From Chamaecyparis obtusa (Eukaryota > Streptophyta > Pinopsida > Cupressales > Cupressaceae): DNA of 64,000 bases. Both the position numbers and the translations under genes were made by a program. The notes beneath the pieces are model-generated. The model had not been told where the DNA came from and ran no database searches. It was given only the letters and a program-made list of their open reading frames with translations. The stretch lies in contig BSBK01000869.1 of assembly GCA_027943335.1 (NCBI GenBank), positions 1,956,001 through 2,020,000 of the forward strand, read 5' to 3'. Positions 1 through 12,200 of this stretch are shown in pieces (the first letter of the stretch is position 1; each line of letters opens with the position of its first letter).

Positions 1-1412
1 CAGTTCTCAGGCATGTCCAAAATAGATTTTGTATTCTTCCTTTCTGAACAATAATTCTTTACCATGCTCAGATTCTTTGCACTTTTCTCCTCTTCCTCCT
101 TCAAGGGAACCAAAGTGAACTTTTGTCCGTGCTTCTCTATTGTGACCAAGTTTCTTCTGGAATCATGGATAGTTCCTATGTCATATTTCCAAGGTCTACC
201 CACTAGAACATGACAATCACTCATAGATACCACATCACACAATGCCTCATTTGTATAAGGCCTAATGTTAAAGTTCACCAAACACTATTCTTTCACCTCC
301 GCCATACGATCATCTTGAAAAAAACCTATCCCACAAGGACAAGGATGTTTAAACCTCTTCAAGCCAAGAATTTACACTATCTCTTCTGATACCAAATTAT
401 TAGTACTACCACTATCCATAACAACCTTACAACATTTACCTCGTGATTTGCATACAATTCTAAACAAATTCCTTCTTTGTATAGGTTAAACATCCTTCTT
501 ACTCAACATGATTCTCCTAAGAATAAGAGATTCCCCCATATGAAGTTCTACCATATTCTCCACAAGATCATCAATAGTCTTCTCCTCATGTGCCACAAGA
601 TTATATCTACCCAAACTTTTACTAGATCCTTTAGAACATTGAAAAGTTGTATGTCCTATGTCACCACATTTAAAATAAGTACCTGTGAATTCCTTGCTAC
701 CACTTCATCTCCTAAATGTCTTTTGATTAGGTTCTACCTCAATGGTCTGCTTCTCTTTACCATTGCTACTATCTTTCTTCTTCTTCTCTCTAGCGTTACT
801 TGGTATCCTCTTTAACTTATCTTTTGCCTTTAATGCATACTAATAAGCATCCTCTATTGTAGAAATTCTCAACATACTCAGCTCATCCTGAATATTAAAT
901 CTCAGACCATTAATATATCTAGCCACCTTTTCCTTAGATACCTCTTTGTGTCTAGATTTGATTTTCATCTTGTAAAACTCCTCGGCATATTCTTTCGCAC
1001 ACATCTCCTTCTACTTCAAATTCTGCAATTTCTTAATCAATTCCAATTCATAATCATCAGGAATGAATTTGGCCTTCAATCTAGTAGCCATCACACTCCA
1101 TCTAGTGATTTTGATTTTACCATATTTCTCTCTATTTTTGTGCAATTATTTCCACCATAAGGCAGCATGACTCTTCAACTTATTTTGTGATAACCTAACC
1201 CTCTGTGGATTTTTGATATCTTCAAGCTCAAAATAATCTTCTAATTCACCAATCCAATCTATCAAATCCTTAAGATGTAATGAACCAAAGAAATTAGAAA
1301 CCTACATCCTATGAATTTTATTTACTTGTGTCATAGCCCTCAATAATATTTCTTCATCTACATGGATCTTAGCATCTACAATCTACAAAAACCCTACTTT
1401 TGCACTCATTTG
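1..1412 (-). pseudogene. Ty3/gypsy gag-protease remnant (runs off the left edge)
   Basis: Reading the minus strand from about 1412 gives a broken gag followed by a retroviral-type aspartic protease. Gag shows the capsid-like stretch with FFGSLHLKDLIDWIGELEDY near 1290-1220 and a zinc knuckle near 700-640 reading Y-F-K-C-x4-H-x4-C, so the first Cys is replaced by Tyr. The protease active site DSGSTNN lies at about 420-400, and GRPWKYD typical of gypsy protease-RT linkers lies near 205-185. Several in-frame stops and frame changes mark it as dead. RT would lie left of base 1. The upstream LTR is not seen; the gag start abuts an unrelated pyrimidine-rich repeat. Family assignment is from the protease and knuckle motifs; the lineage within Ty3/gypsy is not resolved. 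Confidence 0.8.
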
Positions 1413-1419
1413 TATTTCT

Positions 1420-1830
1420 ATTCACTTATTAGTTTTATTACTTTGGCATTTATTTATCTACACTTTATTCCCATGCATTTGCCTTGCAGTCATGCATGCC
1501 CCCCCTTTTTTCATTGTTTGGTTTGTATAGTTTTTCTCTTTCTCTTTTTCATATTTTTGTTTCTTTATTATTTGGTCTTAAAATACATCTTTTATATGTC
1601 TGGCCATTTTTTATGTTTTGTTTTTTAATCTCTGTGTACCTCTCTTCCCTCTCTTCTCTTCCCTTCTCCCTCCTCTTCCTTTTATTGTTTGCTAGATCTG
1701 CAATCCACCATCTTATGTTCCTCTTTCTCTCTTGCACCCCGATGATGGATCATGTAGTATGATCCGAAACGTTGATGATAAAAAACTATACACAATCGAA
1801 TCCAGAAACTGATATAGCAATAAAGTACTT
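1420..1830 (+). repeat. Dispersed repeat with hammerhead-like hairpin, copy 1 (Penelope-like?)
   Basis: A T/C-rich tract (about 1420-1735) ends in a 7-bp perfect hairpin: GGATCAT (1747-1753), loop GTAGT, ATGATCC (1759-1765). It is preceded by GATGAT and followed directly by GAAACG. The next 50 bases match the flank of two further copies in AMSH intron 3. A hairpin before GAAA is the shape of a hammerhead ribozyme core, and Penelope-like elements (including the conifer Dryad group) are known to carry such motifs. The 5' core box here is not canonical CUGAUGA. No Penelope reverse transcriptase or GIY-YIG ORF is visible. The short hydrophobic ORFs here only read the pyrimidine tract. Confidence 0.5.
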
Positions 1831-2790
1831 TTTAAGTTGCATGATTTATTATTATTATTATAATTAATAAAATATGCAACTCAAATTAAATATCACTTAA
1901 CTGAAATATAGTAAAGGTGCACAACTGAACTACTCATCTGAGTTCAACATTGTTTTCATCAAACTTTATTTATTCAAAAGTGCATGATTAATTTTAATTA
2001 GTAATGATATGCAACTCCAATTAAATATTACTTAATATCTTTTATGCATTTAAATATCAATTTTTTTAATAATAATAATTAAATTCCTCAATTATTATTT
2101 TGACTCTATAATTATTAAATTATTTCTTAAACATAAGTAATTAATTAATTTTTGTTAATTAATTAACCTTATATTTAATATTTTAATGTATCATAAGTTA
2201 TAATTATTTAATCTCATTTAATTAATCTTAATTAATTCCTCAAACCATTTAAACACCAAGACCACATCAAACCACATTACATGCAACAAGATGGAAACTA
2301 ACTAAATCAAAGTACAAAATCAAACTCAAAGGAAGGGTTCACGAATGACGTCACTTTGATGAATTTAGAGGGCAGTAAATAAGATACTTGTCCACTGTTT
2401 CAAGATAATAACTAATTTAGATTGAGATTTGGTCATGTCTATTATCTCCCCTCTTACCATTGAGATATTGTTATAGGGCACACTTATCCGAGTAATTCAG
2501 GGAAGTCGATGCCCGGTACCTGAAATCCCTCATAAAAGATGACCATATACATACATGTATAAATATATAATAGACAATGGCGGAGATCGACCGATCGTTT
2601 GGATCTTGCAAGCAAGTAACTACGACTCCATTCGTCAACCATATCAGGCACATCAAACATAAATATAAAACATACACGCCAACCATACACATGCAATTAT
2701 GAGGTCAGTAAAACTATAAACATTAATATACATAACATCAAATCTATATGAGGATTTAACACACACATGAAAAGTGGCGAGTCTGGCCAA
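1831..2790. other. AT-rich intergenic DNA, no gene seen
   Basis: Bases 1831-2250 are strongly AT-rich with TTA and TTAATTAA runs. Bases 2460-2700 are more mixed and hold only two short overlapping minus-strand ORFs without recognisable motifs. No RNA gene or terminal repeat was found. Confidence 0.5.
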
Positions 2791-4954
2791 TTAAACTGAA
2801 AGGCAACCTATGGGAGGGGTATTACACTTGTTAAGTTGGCTCGATGTTTCTTCAACATTGAAATTTGTTTCTACATTCTTTGTCTGTTCATCCCTATTAA
2901 TTACTTCCATGTCTTCCACTATCTCCCCTTCTTCCGCATCCTGAAGTATTGCCTCTCCTTTCGAAGGATCCAAACAAATTGGAATGGATTGAATCTGATT
3001 AGGCAACTGTCCACATTCTAATTTATTTGGTTTTTTAATGTTAGTTTCTATCTCCTCATTCCTATTAAGATCCACACTAGTTGAGTAGGGAACAAGGTAA
3101 CCCAGTTTGATATTAATATTTTTCTTACTTAGAATCTCTGAAAGCTTAATCTCCCCATTATAAAATGCATGTTTGATACTCCATTTGCCTTTATCTGTTA
3201 TAATATCTACTAGATCTAGGGTTTCAATACTCTTCTCCAATCTAATAAAAACCTTGACTTCATAAGAGATATCATCTGTTATGACACCTTCGCACCCTAA
3301 AAAGGTCCCCCAAATTGAACCTATCGCATCTATAATGTTAGGCAACCTATATTGTACATGGATCCATCTTAAATTGGCCCACCTATACCTAAATTCTAGC
3401 ACATAGGTGAAGGGATCAAAAAGTGAATACCGTTCTATAAAATGAAAGCAAAAACCCTTATAGAACTGAACATCTCCATATAGAATATTATCTCTAATTG
3501 TCTTATCTTTACATAATATAAACAAAGTATTATTACTGAGGATATATATACTTGTGTGTGTACTTTGTGGTACTAGTCAATTTGCAACACAACACTTCAA
3601 TAACTCATTATATCAATTGTTAGTACATGGAAAGCAATCGAAATCATAACAATTGAAATCAAATTATTGCTTCCTAATCATAAAGAGTATGATCTAATTG
3701 TTAGTATGCTCTTAGAATTGTGCATAGATAAGTGACATTACAATTATGAAATGGAAGATTCAAATGAGACTCATTGAACATGAAAGCAATTAAGATGAAT
3801 TAATAAGCTAGAACTAGAATGAAGAATTGATAAGAAATAGAAGTATTGATCTAGATTTAGAATTCAAAATGATAGATTTTCCTTATGCTAATGATCTAGA
3901 TATCAAATGAATTAAATGAGCTTGGTTTTATAGATTTCCTCTTGGAGGGAAAGGTTGAATTTGAATTCAATGGTTGAGATTGATTCTCACTTGATCCACG
4001 TGAGTGATTAGCTCCCATTGGTTAGAATTAGCTCCTTTGTCCTTTTGTGAGTTGAGAGGATAATAGGCCAATTAATTAATTCACATTAATTAATATCTAG
4101 CCATAGGTATTTTTGAGTTTGATTTGATTAAATGACTAGGATAATTAATTAAGGAACGATTCTTGATGATTGATGATTGATGCTTAATAATTGATGAATT
4201 ATGTAATTAAATCGATCTAACTCAATTACATAATTATGCTTGAGATTAGCTTGATTGGTATTGATTTGATCACTTTATTGAGATTTAGGACATCTAGTTT
4301 AGCTAGACCATTTTAATTAGGTGATTACAATACTTACATGGAGCGAGAATTTCCTTTCCCACCATGCCTTCATGTTCTCAAAGTCCATAGTTTTACCCGT
4401 CCAAAATTACCAAGACACCAGTCTCTTATATTTATCCCAAACTGGCTTGATAAATATCATCTCTATTTCGTGACATCTATGTGATCGTTCCTTAAGCATA
4501 TATCTGAATATCGATAGAGGCTCACAAGGTTTTTTCCTCTTCCCTAGAGGTACTTTGTTAGCACCCAATGCTACCTCTCTTTTATTGTGGTTAATTTCAT
4601 TCATCGGAGGCTTCCATCGATTCCTTTTTGGCCGAGATGCAATATTGTGTCCAGGATTAATCCATGCTAGGATTTTGGCTTTTCTGGATTGAGTTATCTT
4701 CCATCCTTCCTCTATGATTGGGGCCCTAGTGATGGACTTTTACGAGCAAAACCCTTGTTTTTAATCGTAGGGTTCGTCCTTTGGATTGACGGCCTGGCCT
4801 CAATGAGCACAACAAAGGCATTTCCATGCCTCTTTTTTATTTCTTGCAATGGATATGAGACCCTATGACCCCATCGAGAGAGATGGTTCCACCTTCGCAA
4901 GAAGGCTTCCTTTTGCGGTAGACATAAGTGATCGAGATAATTCACCATTTGCAA
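2791..4954 (-). pseudogene. DUF4283-like LINE ORF1/gag remnant, interrupted
   Basis: The minus strand carries two blocks of one protein. Block 1 (4954-4338) ends with FENMKAWWERKFSLH. Block 2 (3535-2791, about 244 aa) continues with RDNILYGD, FDPF and a LPNIIDAIGSIWGTFLGC segment. This order resembles DUF4283 proteins, the nucleic-acid-binding ORF1/gag of plant LINEs: strand-turn, RDxxL, WVRLPxLP-like, AIGxxxGxFL. Block 1 holds stops near 4406 and 4711. The 802-bp gap between blocks (3536-4337) starts GTAAGT and ends CTCAG on the minus strand, so it could be an intron, although the phase does not join cleanly. No endonuclease-RT ORF follows downstream. The tail after residue about 180 is acidic and low complexity. 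Confidence 0.6.
3536..4337 (-). other. Intron-like or inserted segment within the DUF4283 remnant
   Basis: On the minus strand it begins GTAAGTATTG and ends TATATCCTCAG, good splice consensus at both ends. The ends are also weakly inverted-repeat-like (AAGTATTGTAAT against AAGTATTATTAC). Joining the exon blocks gives TAA in the phase-0 frame, so a functional intron is doubtful. The content is AT-rich and non-coding. Confidence 0.35.
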
Positions 4955-6123
4955 AGCTACCTTAAATCATATCTAAATAATGAAATAGCTTGATAAAATA
5001 TAATTAAATTGTACTTTTTTTTTTATCATTAAGATGCCGTAGCTAGAAATTTTTATTAAATACTTTTGAAAAGTACACCTTCGTTCAATGTGGGCACTAG
5101 TAGGAAAGAACAAAGTCAAGAAAAACTCCAGTCTGGTCCAGAACTTATAAAAGTTTAGGAAAATATAAATTACATTCCCACTTTAAACATGCAGATGAGT
5201 ACAAATAATATATTGCCAACCTTGCTTCCTATCAAGGCTTTAGGTTACATCTTTTATGACCCTCGAAGGAGGAATATATATTACAAAATACTATATCATC
5301 CATAGATCTCGGCCACATCAGGAAGTTCTACTTTTCCATACATCCTCTTAAGCTACAACCTTTGGGATTCCTGCCCTTGCAACCCTCTTTTATCAATCTA
5401 AGTCCTTTTGTTTTCTGTCCCTCTTTGTTCCACCTGTTAAGACACAACAAAGAGAGTAACCCACCACATATGTTTCTACACAAATCTACTTTGCATATAA
5501 TTTAGCAACTACTCATTCTATAGATAGATCATGTAGTACCCATCATGAAATTGAAATCATAATTCAAGTAATTATATTTAAAATTATAATTATAATTATA
5601 ATTTATAATTATTATAATAATTAAAATTATTGTAATCATTTAACTAATACCCATCAATTGTAATTAAAATTAAAATTATATTTAATATTATAATTACAAT
5701 TAATTTCTAAACTAAATGCAAGTACTACCATTATGTGGGCACTTGTTTATACTAGTTTTATTTTAATGACAAAATTCATATTGTTAACACTTAAAAAAAA
5801 TGCTAATTTAAGTCTTCTCCGCTAACCCAAAAAATCAATCTTTAATTTCTTATTATTATGCTTTTTTCCCTGTTACTGGTTTGCCGCAAAGTATCTATAC
5901 TAATAATAGTAATATAAGTTACGGCTTAAATTTTAAAACATCTTTTTATAGAAATTAAAAAAAAACAAGATTTCTAAACAAATCCCAACGGGACATGATT
6001 TTTTTGGTCCTGAGACCAATTTTCTGTAATTTGTTTACAGAACACGTTGAAGGTTCAAAACCCCGTAAGTAGACAGCAGAGAGACGAGAATTACAGCAGT
6101 TGATAGGACTTTCTAAATCGAAA
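4955..6123 (+). promoter_or_regulatory. Upstream region and 5' UTR of the AMSH-like gene
   Basis: No ORF lies between the DUF4283 remnant and the AMSH start. Bases 5560-5710 are an AT-repeat region. The last 100 bases before the ATG look like a purine-rich plant 5' UTR. A possible TATA-like TTTTATAG lies near 5944, roughly 180 bp upstream of the ATG; this is a guess from position only. A GTAAGT at 6065-6070 in the presumed UTR might be a 5'-UTR splice donor. Confidence 0.35.
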
Positions 6124-6231
6124 ATGAAAAACGCTCTAGACTCGGCTTACACCTCGCTGAAAGTGGTGGACGTGGACAATCGCATTCCTATGCGTTACTA
6201 CTATCGAATTGCCGGTAATCTTATCAACCAG
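6124..6231 (+). CDS. AMSH: AMSH exon 1 (residues 1-36)
   Basis: It encodes MKNALDSAYTSL followed by the VDNRIPxRxYYRIAxNL signature of plant AMSH proteins. It ends CAG/GTAACA in phase 0. Intron 1 is only 166 bp. Confidence 0.85.
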
Positions 6232-9200
6232 GTAACAACACCACCACTTTAACCTAATTTTCAATAATACAATCATGATATCTTTGGGCTGTTGAATTCA
6301 ATTGCTTTGTATTCGGTTCATGAATTTTGTAGGAATGGCTTTCAGTCGGGGTTTTATTTGTTTTGTTAACTTTGAATTATGTATATACGGCTTTCAGGCG
6401 AGGGTTTATCGTGAGGAGAACAATTTTATAGATCTCTATATCATATTGCTCAGGTTTTCCAGGTGATTTACTTCATCGTGTGTTAGCTTTTAATAATTTT
6501 GTTATTTCAAAGCATAGCTTGGTAGCTTGGTTCATCATTTTGACAATAATTTTATGCCAAGATAAATTTCACCAATTAATTTCAATTTTTGTAATTGTGT
6601 CATGAGCCTTTTTAAGAACGACAACTTTTGTTTTTATTAAATGGACCGCTGCCAAGTTTTAGTGATGATTAGGTTTGACACGTAAGGTGGTATATAGGGT
6701 TGAGCTTCGGTGCTTTAGGTGGTATTTAGAGTCATCGCCTTCTAGCCAGCTTGCTATTTGGTGTATGAGACCGTATACCCCACGAATTTCAAGTTGTTTT
6801 AATCTCGTAGCCAAGCTTGGCAATAAACCAATTTTTTTTCAATCCACCTCCACATCGTTAGCTTTTGTTTATTAAATTTATGAGTATTTTCTACTGAGAT
6901 AATTTCACCTTATTGTTTCAGTTTCTATGAATTGTGTAACCCAGTTGCTTAAGAACGAGTGCAATTTGAACCATTGAATGGCTGCTATACCGAGATCAGC
7001 AGCTGAGAGCTTGGACATGAGATAAAATTGCTGAAAAATGAAATATTGCAACACAGTCACCTTCATTAAGTAAACTCTCTTTCAAAACTTATGCTAAAGC
7101 ATGATTCACCAGTAGCAAACACCACACTGTTAATATATGGGGGCAAATCTAGTTGAATGAGGACTCAATTGTTGTTCATATTCTAGTTACTACTTTTGAT
7201 ATCATGATGATGGTTTTTAGGGTAAGGAAAGCAAGCAATAAGTGAAAGAAACAATCCGACAGCAGGTTTATTTACTCATTTTGATATCTTTTTCTGATGT
7301 TTGATGTTTCTGATATCTTAGAACTTCCTAATAATGATTCATAGGCCTGCTATTTTTTCTGTATGATATTCATTTTTGTGATTCTCAGAATCATTATTAA
7401 GCCATCTTTTTTTTTGTTTGATTGCTTTTAAGTTTGCCCCCTAGTTTAATTTACTGCTTTGATCATATCAATTTCTGGGTTTTGAAAATTTAGAGAAGTA
7501 CTGTTGTTATTTACTTAACAACACTCCACTTGCAGGAGCGCATGAAGGCTTATGCCAGATTGAGGGCAATAATCATGCTCCCTATTGGCATAAGTCATAA
7601 CCTTTGCACCATAAGATATTTTAGATATATTGATTTACTTTTTCAAGATTATATGTTTTGAGCTAGGGAGATTTAGGGCTTAAATGCTAAGCGACACTTA
7701 TAAGGTGCACATGTTTAAATCAAGGTCTATGATAGCTTCCAAATGACTTTGGGATTACACTACATCCTCAAGGAATCATCCATCCAAGAAATGTTAGAAG
7801 ATCAAGAGAATGTAGGCAGTGCCCTCTGGAGGTGCTTTTTATCATACATATGGGTTGCTTTGCGCTCGCAATTTAGTTAAGATTACTTTTGAGTCTTGAG
7901 GATTCTTGGCAACATTGTATTGTTTTTGGTTCTCTATCAAGCACTAAATTGAAAAACTATGAGGATTCGTCTATAGTTATTTGCTATTTAAAATGAATGT
8001 TGCAGGATGATGTTTTGCTGAAGGTATTGTGATCTCCATTTATAGATAGTACAAAGTGGCCAAATCTTGTCCGCAGTCTGTTAGATTCATCCTAAAATTA
8101 TTGTTATGAATTTCCATGCAATATACTATTTGGCTTACAATCTTACATTAATTAGGGGTATTTCCTGGTATTGAAAATTTATCAGAATTCTGGAAAAAAT
8201 TTCCTATTTAGGCCTTGCATTTTGTTAAGCTCCATCTTCTTGTTCAGTCAATTGATTTTTGTGAGGTTTTATGTTGTACCCATATGAAATTTTTGTGTCG
8301 TATCAAGTTTAAAGTAATGTCTATTCTTCCCAGGTGCAAGTAATGAATTAGAATGTTTGCAGGATCATGGAAAGGTGTTCATGAAATCACTTGTCTTGGC
8401 GATAAAAGAGAGGTTGCTGTGGGAGAGATTTTCTAAGTTCAATGATCAACATGCACCTGATATAGGAAGAAGTTTAGAATTTCAAGTTTTTGCATAGAAA
8501 GAGTGTAGCCTTATGAAGGGCTTCATCCAAATTTAACTCTAGAGTTCGCATTCAAAGTTGCATGCGTCTATAAGGTGGAATTGAAGTCGTGTTCAACATA
8601 GAAGAATTTGCTAATTATTGTTGTCAATGGCACACTTGACCAAAAAGATGAGAGTCATATTTCAAATTCAATGTGAACTTGTGTGTGTGAGATGAGGGGT
8701 GCACCTTTGAGAATAAGGTGTTTAGATTGAAATATTACTAAGTATGGTGTTGAGATGCATGCCTGACAAAGTTAAAAGTCCAAATTCCTAGTTTCTGTTA
8801 TCAAGTGCCTGTGGAAGTGTGAGGAGTGTGCACGTGTGAGGGTGACAATTGGAAACAAAGTCACCATTTTTGAGGTGTGCACGACAGTGTCAAGTGCACT
8901 CTTGGTAGTCGAGATAAAAAAGATCTTCAAGTGTAATATTGTTAGATGCTTACCTAGGGGAGAAGTGCACCTCAACAAAGAATGAGCGAATTCAAATTTC
9001 AAAATGCATGCATAAAAAAAGCATTTGTGAAGTGTATGTTTGGGGTGCAAGTGTACAACTTGCCAAAGGAATATCTGAATCTCAGTTCAATGTAAAGTCA
9101 AATATCCTTATATAGAGGTACATGTTTGGGAATGAGGTTCACAACTCATCAAAGAACAAATAAAATTCAAAATTCAATGTTTCAAATCATATTCATAGGC

Positions 9201-12200
9201 ATGTGAGGTTCATGCAGGGGCACTGTTAAGCAAAAGAAATAAAATCGTATAGGTGCTCATGTGGGGTACAGGGTTGCACCTCAAAACGGGCAGAAACATG
9301 TTTTTCAAAAATAAAATTTGTGTTCTGCTGTTAGGTGCGCACCTGGGATCAGCGATGGAGGAACAAAACAAGCTTTAAATAGCAGAAATCTCCAATAGAG
9401 AGGCAGTGTTTTAAAAATTTGTGGTGGCTCGTTTGAGATAGTACACTTTTTAAATAAAGATTCTTTGCTGCCAAGAGAATGACATAAATTGAAGTTTGAA
9501 CAGGCCACATCGGAAATGAATAACAAAATCAACAGAGCAGAGTAGAAAAATTAAGCTTTCACTATGAACAGAGCAGAACTCTGTCAGTCTACAGCAGGTT
9601 ACAGGGCAGAGGGTCTCAGCAGAAAGCAAAATAAGAGCAGAACAGAAAAGAATAACAGCAGAATTCAAAACATAGAAAGTTGCACAACAGACAAGGGCAT
9701 GGCAGATCATGGCAGAAAGGGCTGTTTTTTTTCTATACAACAGTGAATACAAACAGTAAATCTGAAATTTTGAAGAAAAATCAGACATATAGGAAGAATA
9801 TATGAAGAATTGGAAGAAGAATTTATGCAGATTTGGTAGCAAGAATATATGAAGATACGTAAGACAGATGTAAGGCAGATTTAAAACAGTGTTCCATGGG
9901 GATGCATTCTGCCCAAAAAACCCGTGTCCCTTGTAGGGGGATATTTCTGAGACTTGGGGGCTTGGGGGAAACGTCCCCCCAGCACCAGCACTTCCACCAC
10001 CTCGGCCACATTTGCTAGGGACGCCACTGAGTCGCTTGCTAGATGGCACATGCGATTACATAATAATTGCAACCTTTAAATTAATAAATTCATGAAAACT
10101 AGTTGGTCTTTCATGGGGCACTCATAGAGATGTTATATTGCAGATTTTGCCTTGAAGATTTCAATTCACCTCTATTTTTATATCAGCACCGCCTCTCCAC
10201 TACCACTCCACCATAGCCCCCTTGCTGTCCCCTCACCATCCCCAAATTTAGGCCCTTGGTCCCCACATCCCCAAAACCCATCTATGCGTCCATTTGTCCC
10301 TCCGTTTGGAAATCCCGTAGAATTATGATTTAAAATAAGTTTTATGAGGAGATTGTAATCAGTTTTGTGGCAAATTTATGATCACCGTTATCACAGATTG
10401 GAGAAGAGAATTTAGAGGAGAAATTGAATGAGGGGTCGGTGCCTACAAAATTTGTTAAAAAGAAGATTAATAAAAGCAATATTTTTGCCGTGGTTTTCTC
10501 TTGCACAGATTTCCACATAAATCTTATATTTTACTTGTGTTGTGTAATTGTTGCATCTTATGCTGTTGAATTGGTGCAATTGAAATGCTTATGGTATTAA
10601 GTTTTAAAAGGAAATTGCTAAAAAGTCTGCCAAAATGATTTATGTGAACCACTTTTAAAAAGTGACGTAAATGGGATTGCCCTAATCACCAGTGCTTGGT
10701 AGAGTCAAAACTCTTAAGTGACATTCATGTGCTTCTCTTATTAACAGCTTAGTTTCTGAAATGACTTACCTGCACTATTGTTGTTTTTGCATGGTAAAAA
10801 GTGGGATTAAAATGGATTAGCCCTGCTGCTATGTCTAAAGCTTGAGATGTAGAATTTATAAATGAATCATTTCGGGTAATTGATCCGTGTTAAATTGTTC
10901 ATTAACATTCATACTCTAATGTTTTTAACAGTCTAATTTCCGAGACCATCCCTTCACATCAAGATTATCCCACATATGCTGCTAAGGAGAAGATGAATTA
11001 CAAGGAGGTAATCATGTTTTCCATTTTCAGAATTCTATTTGTTTTGACTTTATGCATGCTGTAGCACAATCAAGCATAAGTTTTGCTCTTCTCACTTAAA
11101 TCGTTTTTTTTGAATGATTTGTTTATATATAAAGATTTCTGTTTTGATGTTGTCTGTTTTTCTTAACTTTTCAGGACTTTTCCACCAATATGCTCAGTTT
11201 GTAATTAAACTGCTTTTGTTTCTTATATTTTCTTCAGGCTTGCTACTGTATATTCTCTTCTGTGGATTCTTATTTTCATCAACATATATAAACAGATGCA
11301 CAAGCTTCTGATTTAAACTGTGTATTCTATTTTTGTTCAACATTTCGGATCACACTCAGTGGTCCATTATTGGTAAGAGGAAAATGTGTACTAGAATTGC
11401 AGAAGTAGTTATAAAAGAAAGAGGAGAGTTGGGATGGGGGAAAGGATTAGAAAACAATAAAACATTAAAATAAAGAAAAGGAATGAATGCAGGAAAATGA
11501 TGGTAGATAAATGAGAGAGGGATAGCAAAGATGCATACAATTAGGATAGGAGAAACTTGGACAAAAATTACAAAGAACAAGTATGCATCCAACTACATGA
11601 ACCAAATAAAATATAAGAATAACATCTAATAATCAAAATGACAAATGTATATTAATAATGAGAAATAAACAAAACTATTGGCAAATTTAACTATTGACAA
11701 ATTAGTGATATATATAATAACCTATATTGAGATTATATCCGAAATGTCGAGCAAAAAGCATAAACAGTATAAACCAGAAGCTTGTGCATTGTAATCTAGA
11801 CTATGGAAAATTAAGGCCAACTATATATAAACAGCTTTTTCAAAATATTGTTTTTAAAACACCTTTTTTTGCTTTTTTAAATAGAGACTACAAGAAATTG
11901 TTGATGAGTTGGAGGCACTAAAACCAAAAGTACAGAGACATGTTAGTGAACTGAATAAAGGAGATGCAAGTCAGAACAATAGTCAAGGGTATGATAATGA
12001 ACACCATATATCTGCCAATGACAAATGTGGCTCTTGGAAGTGCCCTAACTCCAAAAGTCAAGTTTATTCAAGATGTCATGATGAAAAGGTATAAAAGTCA
12101 AATATTTTTTAGTGCTTTGGCTATTTATATTATGAAAGAGCAATCACAATGATAATTACTTCATTTTTTGCTCCTGTTTTTTAATCAGCATTAACATGAA

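Noticed and set aside
1362..1762. Two hydrophobic Phe/Leu-rich ORFs resembling membrane proteins
   Set aside because: They only translate a T/C-rich tract; the same tract in copy 2 gives a similar chance ORF on the other strand.
1741..1775. A canonical active hammerhead ribozyme
   Set aside because: The GAAA side and stem fit, but the 5' box reads CGATGAT instead of CUGAUGA and a cleavage-site stem III cannot be drawn convincingly. Kept only as hammerhead-like.
9450..10049. 199-aa minus-strand ORF in AMSH intron 2
   Set aside because: No motif, Cys/Leu/Phe-rich from low-complexity DNA, antisense to an intron; most likely chance.
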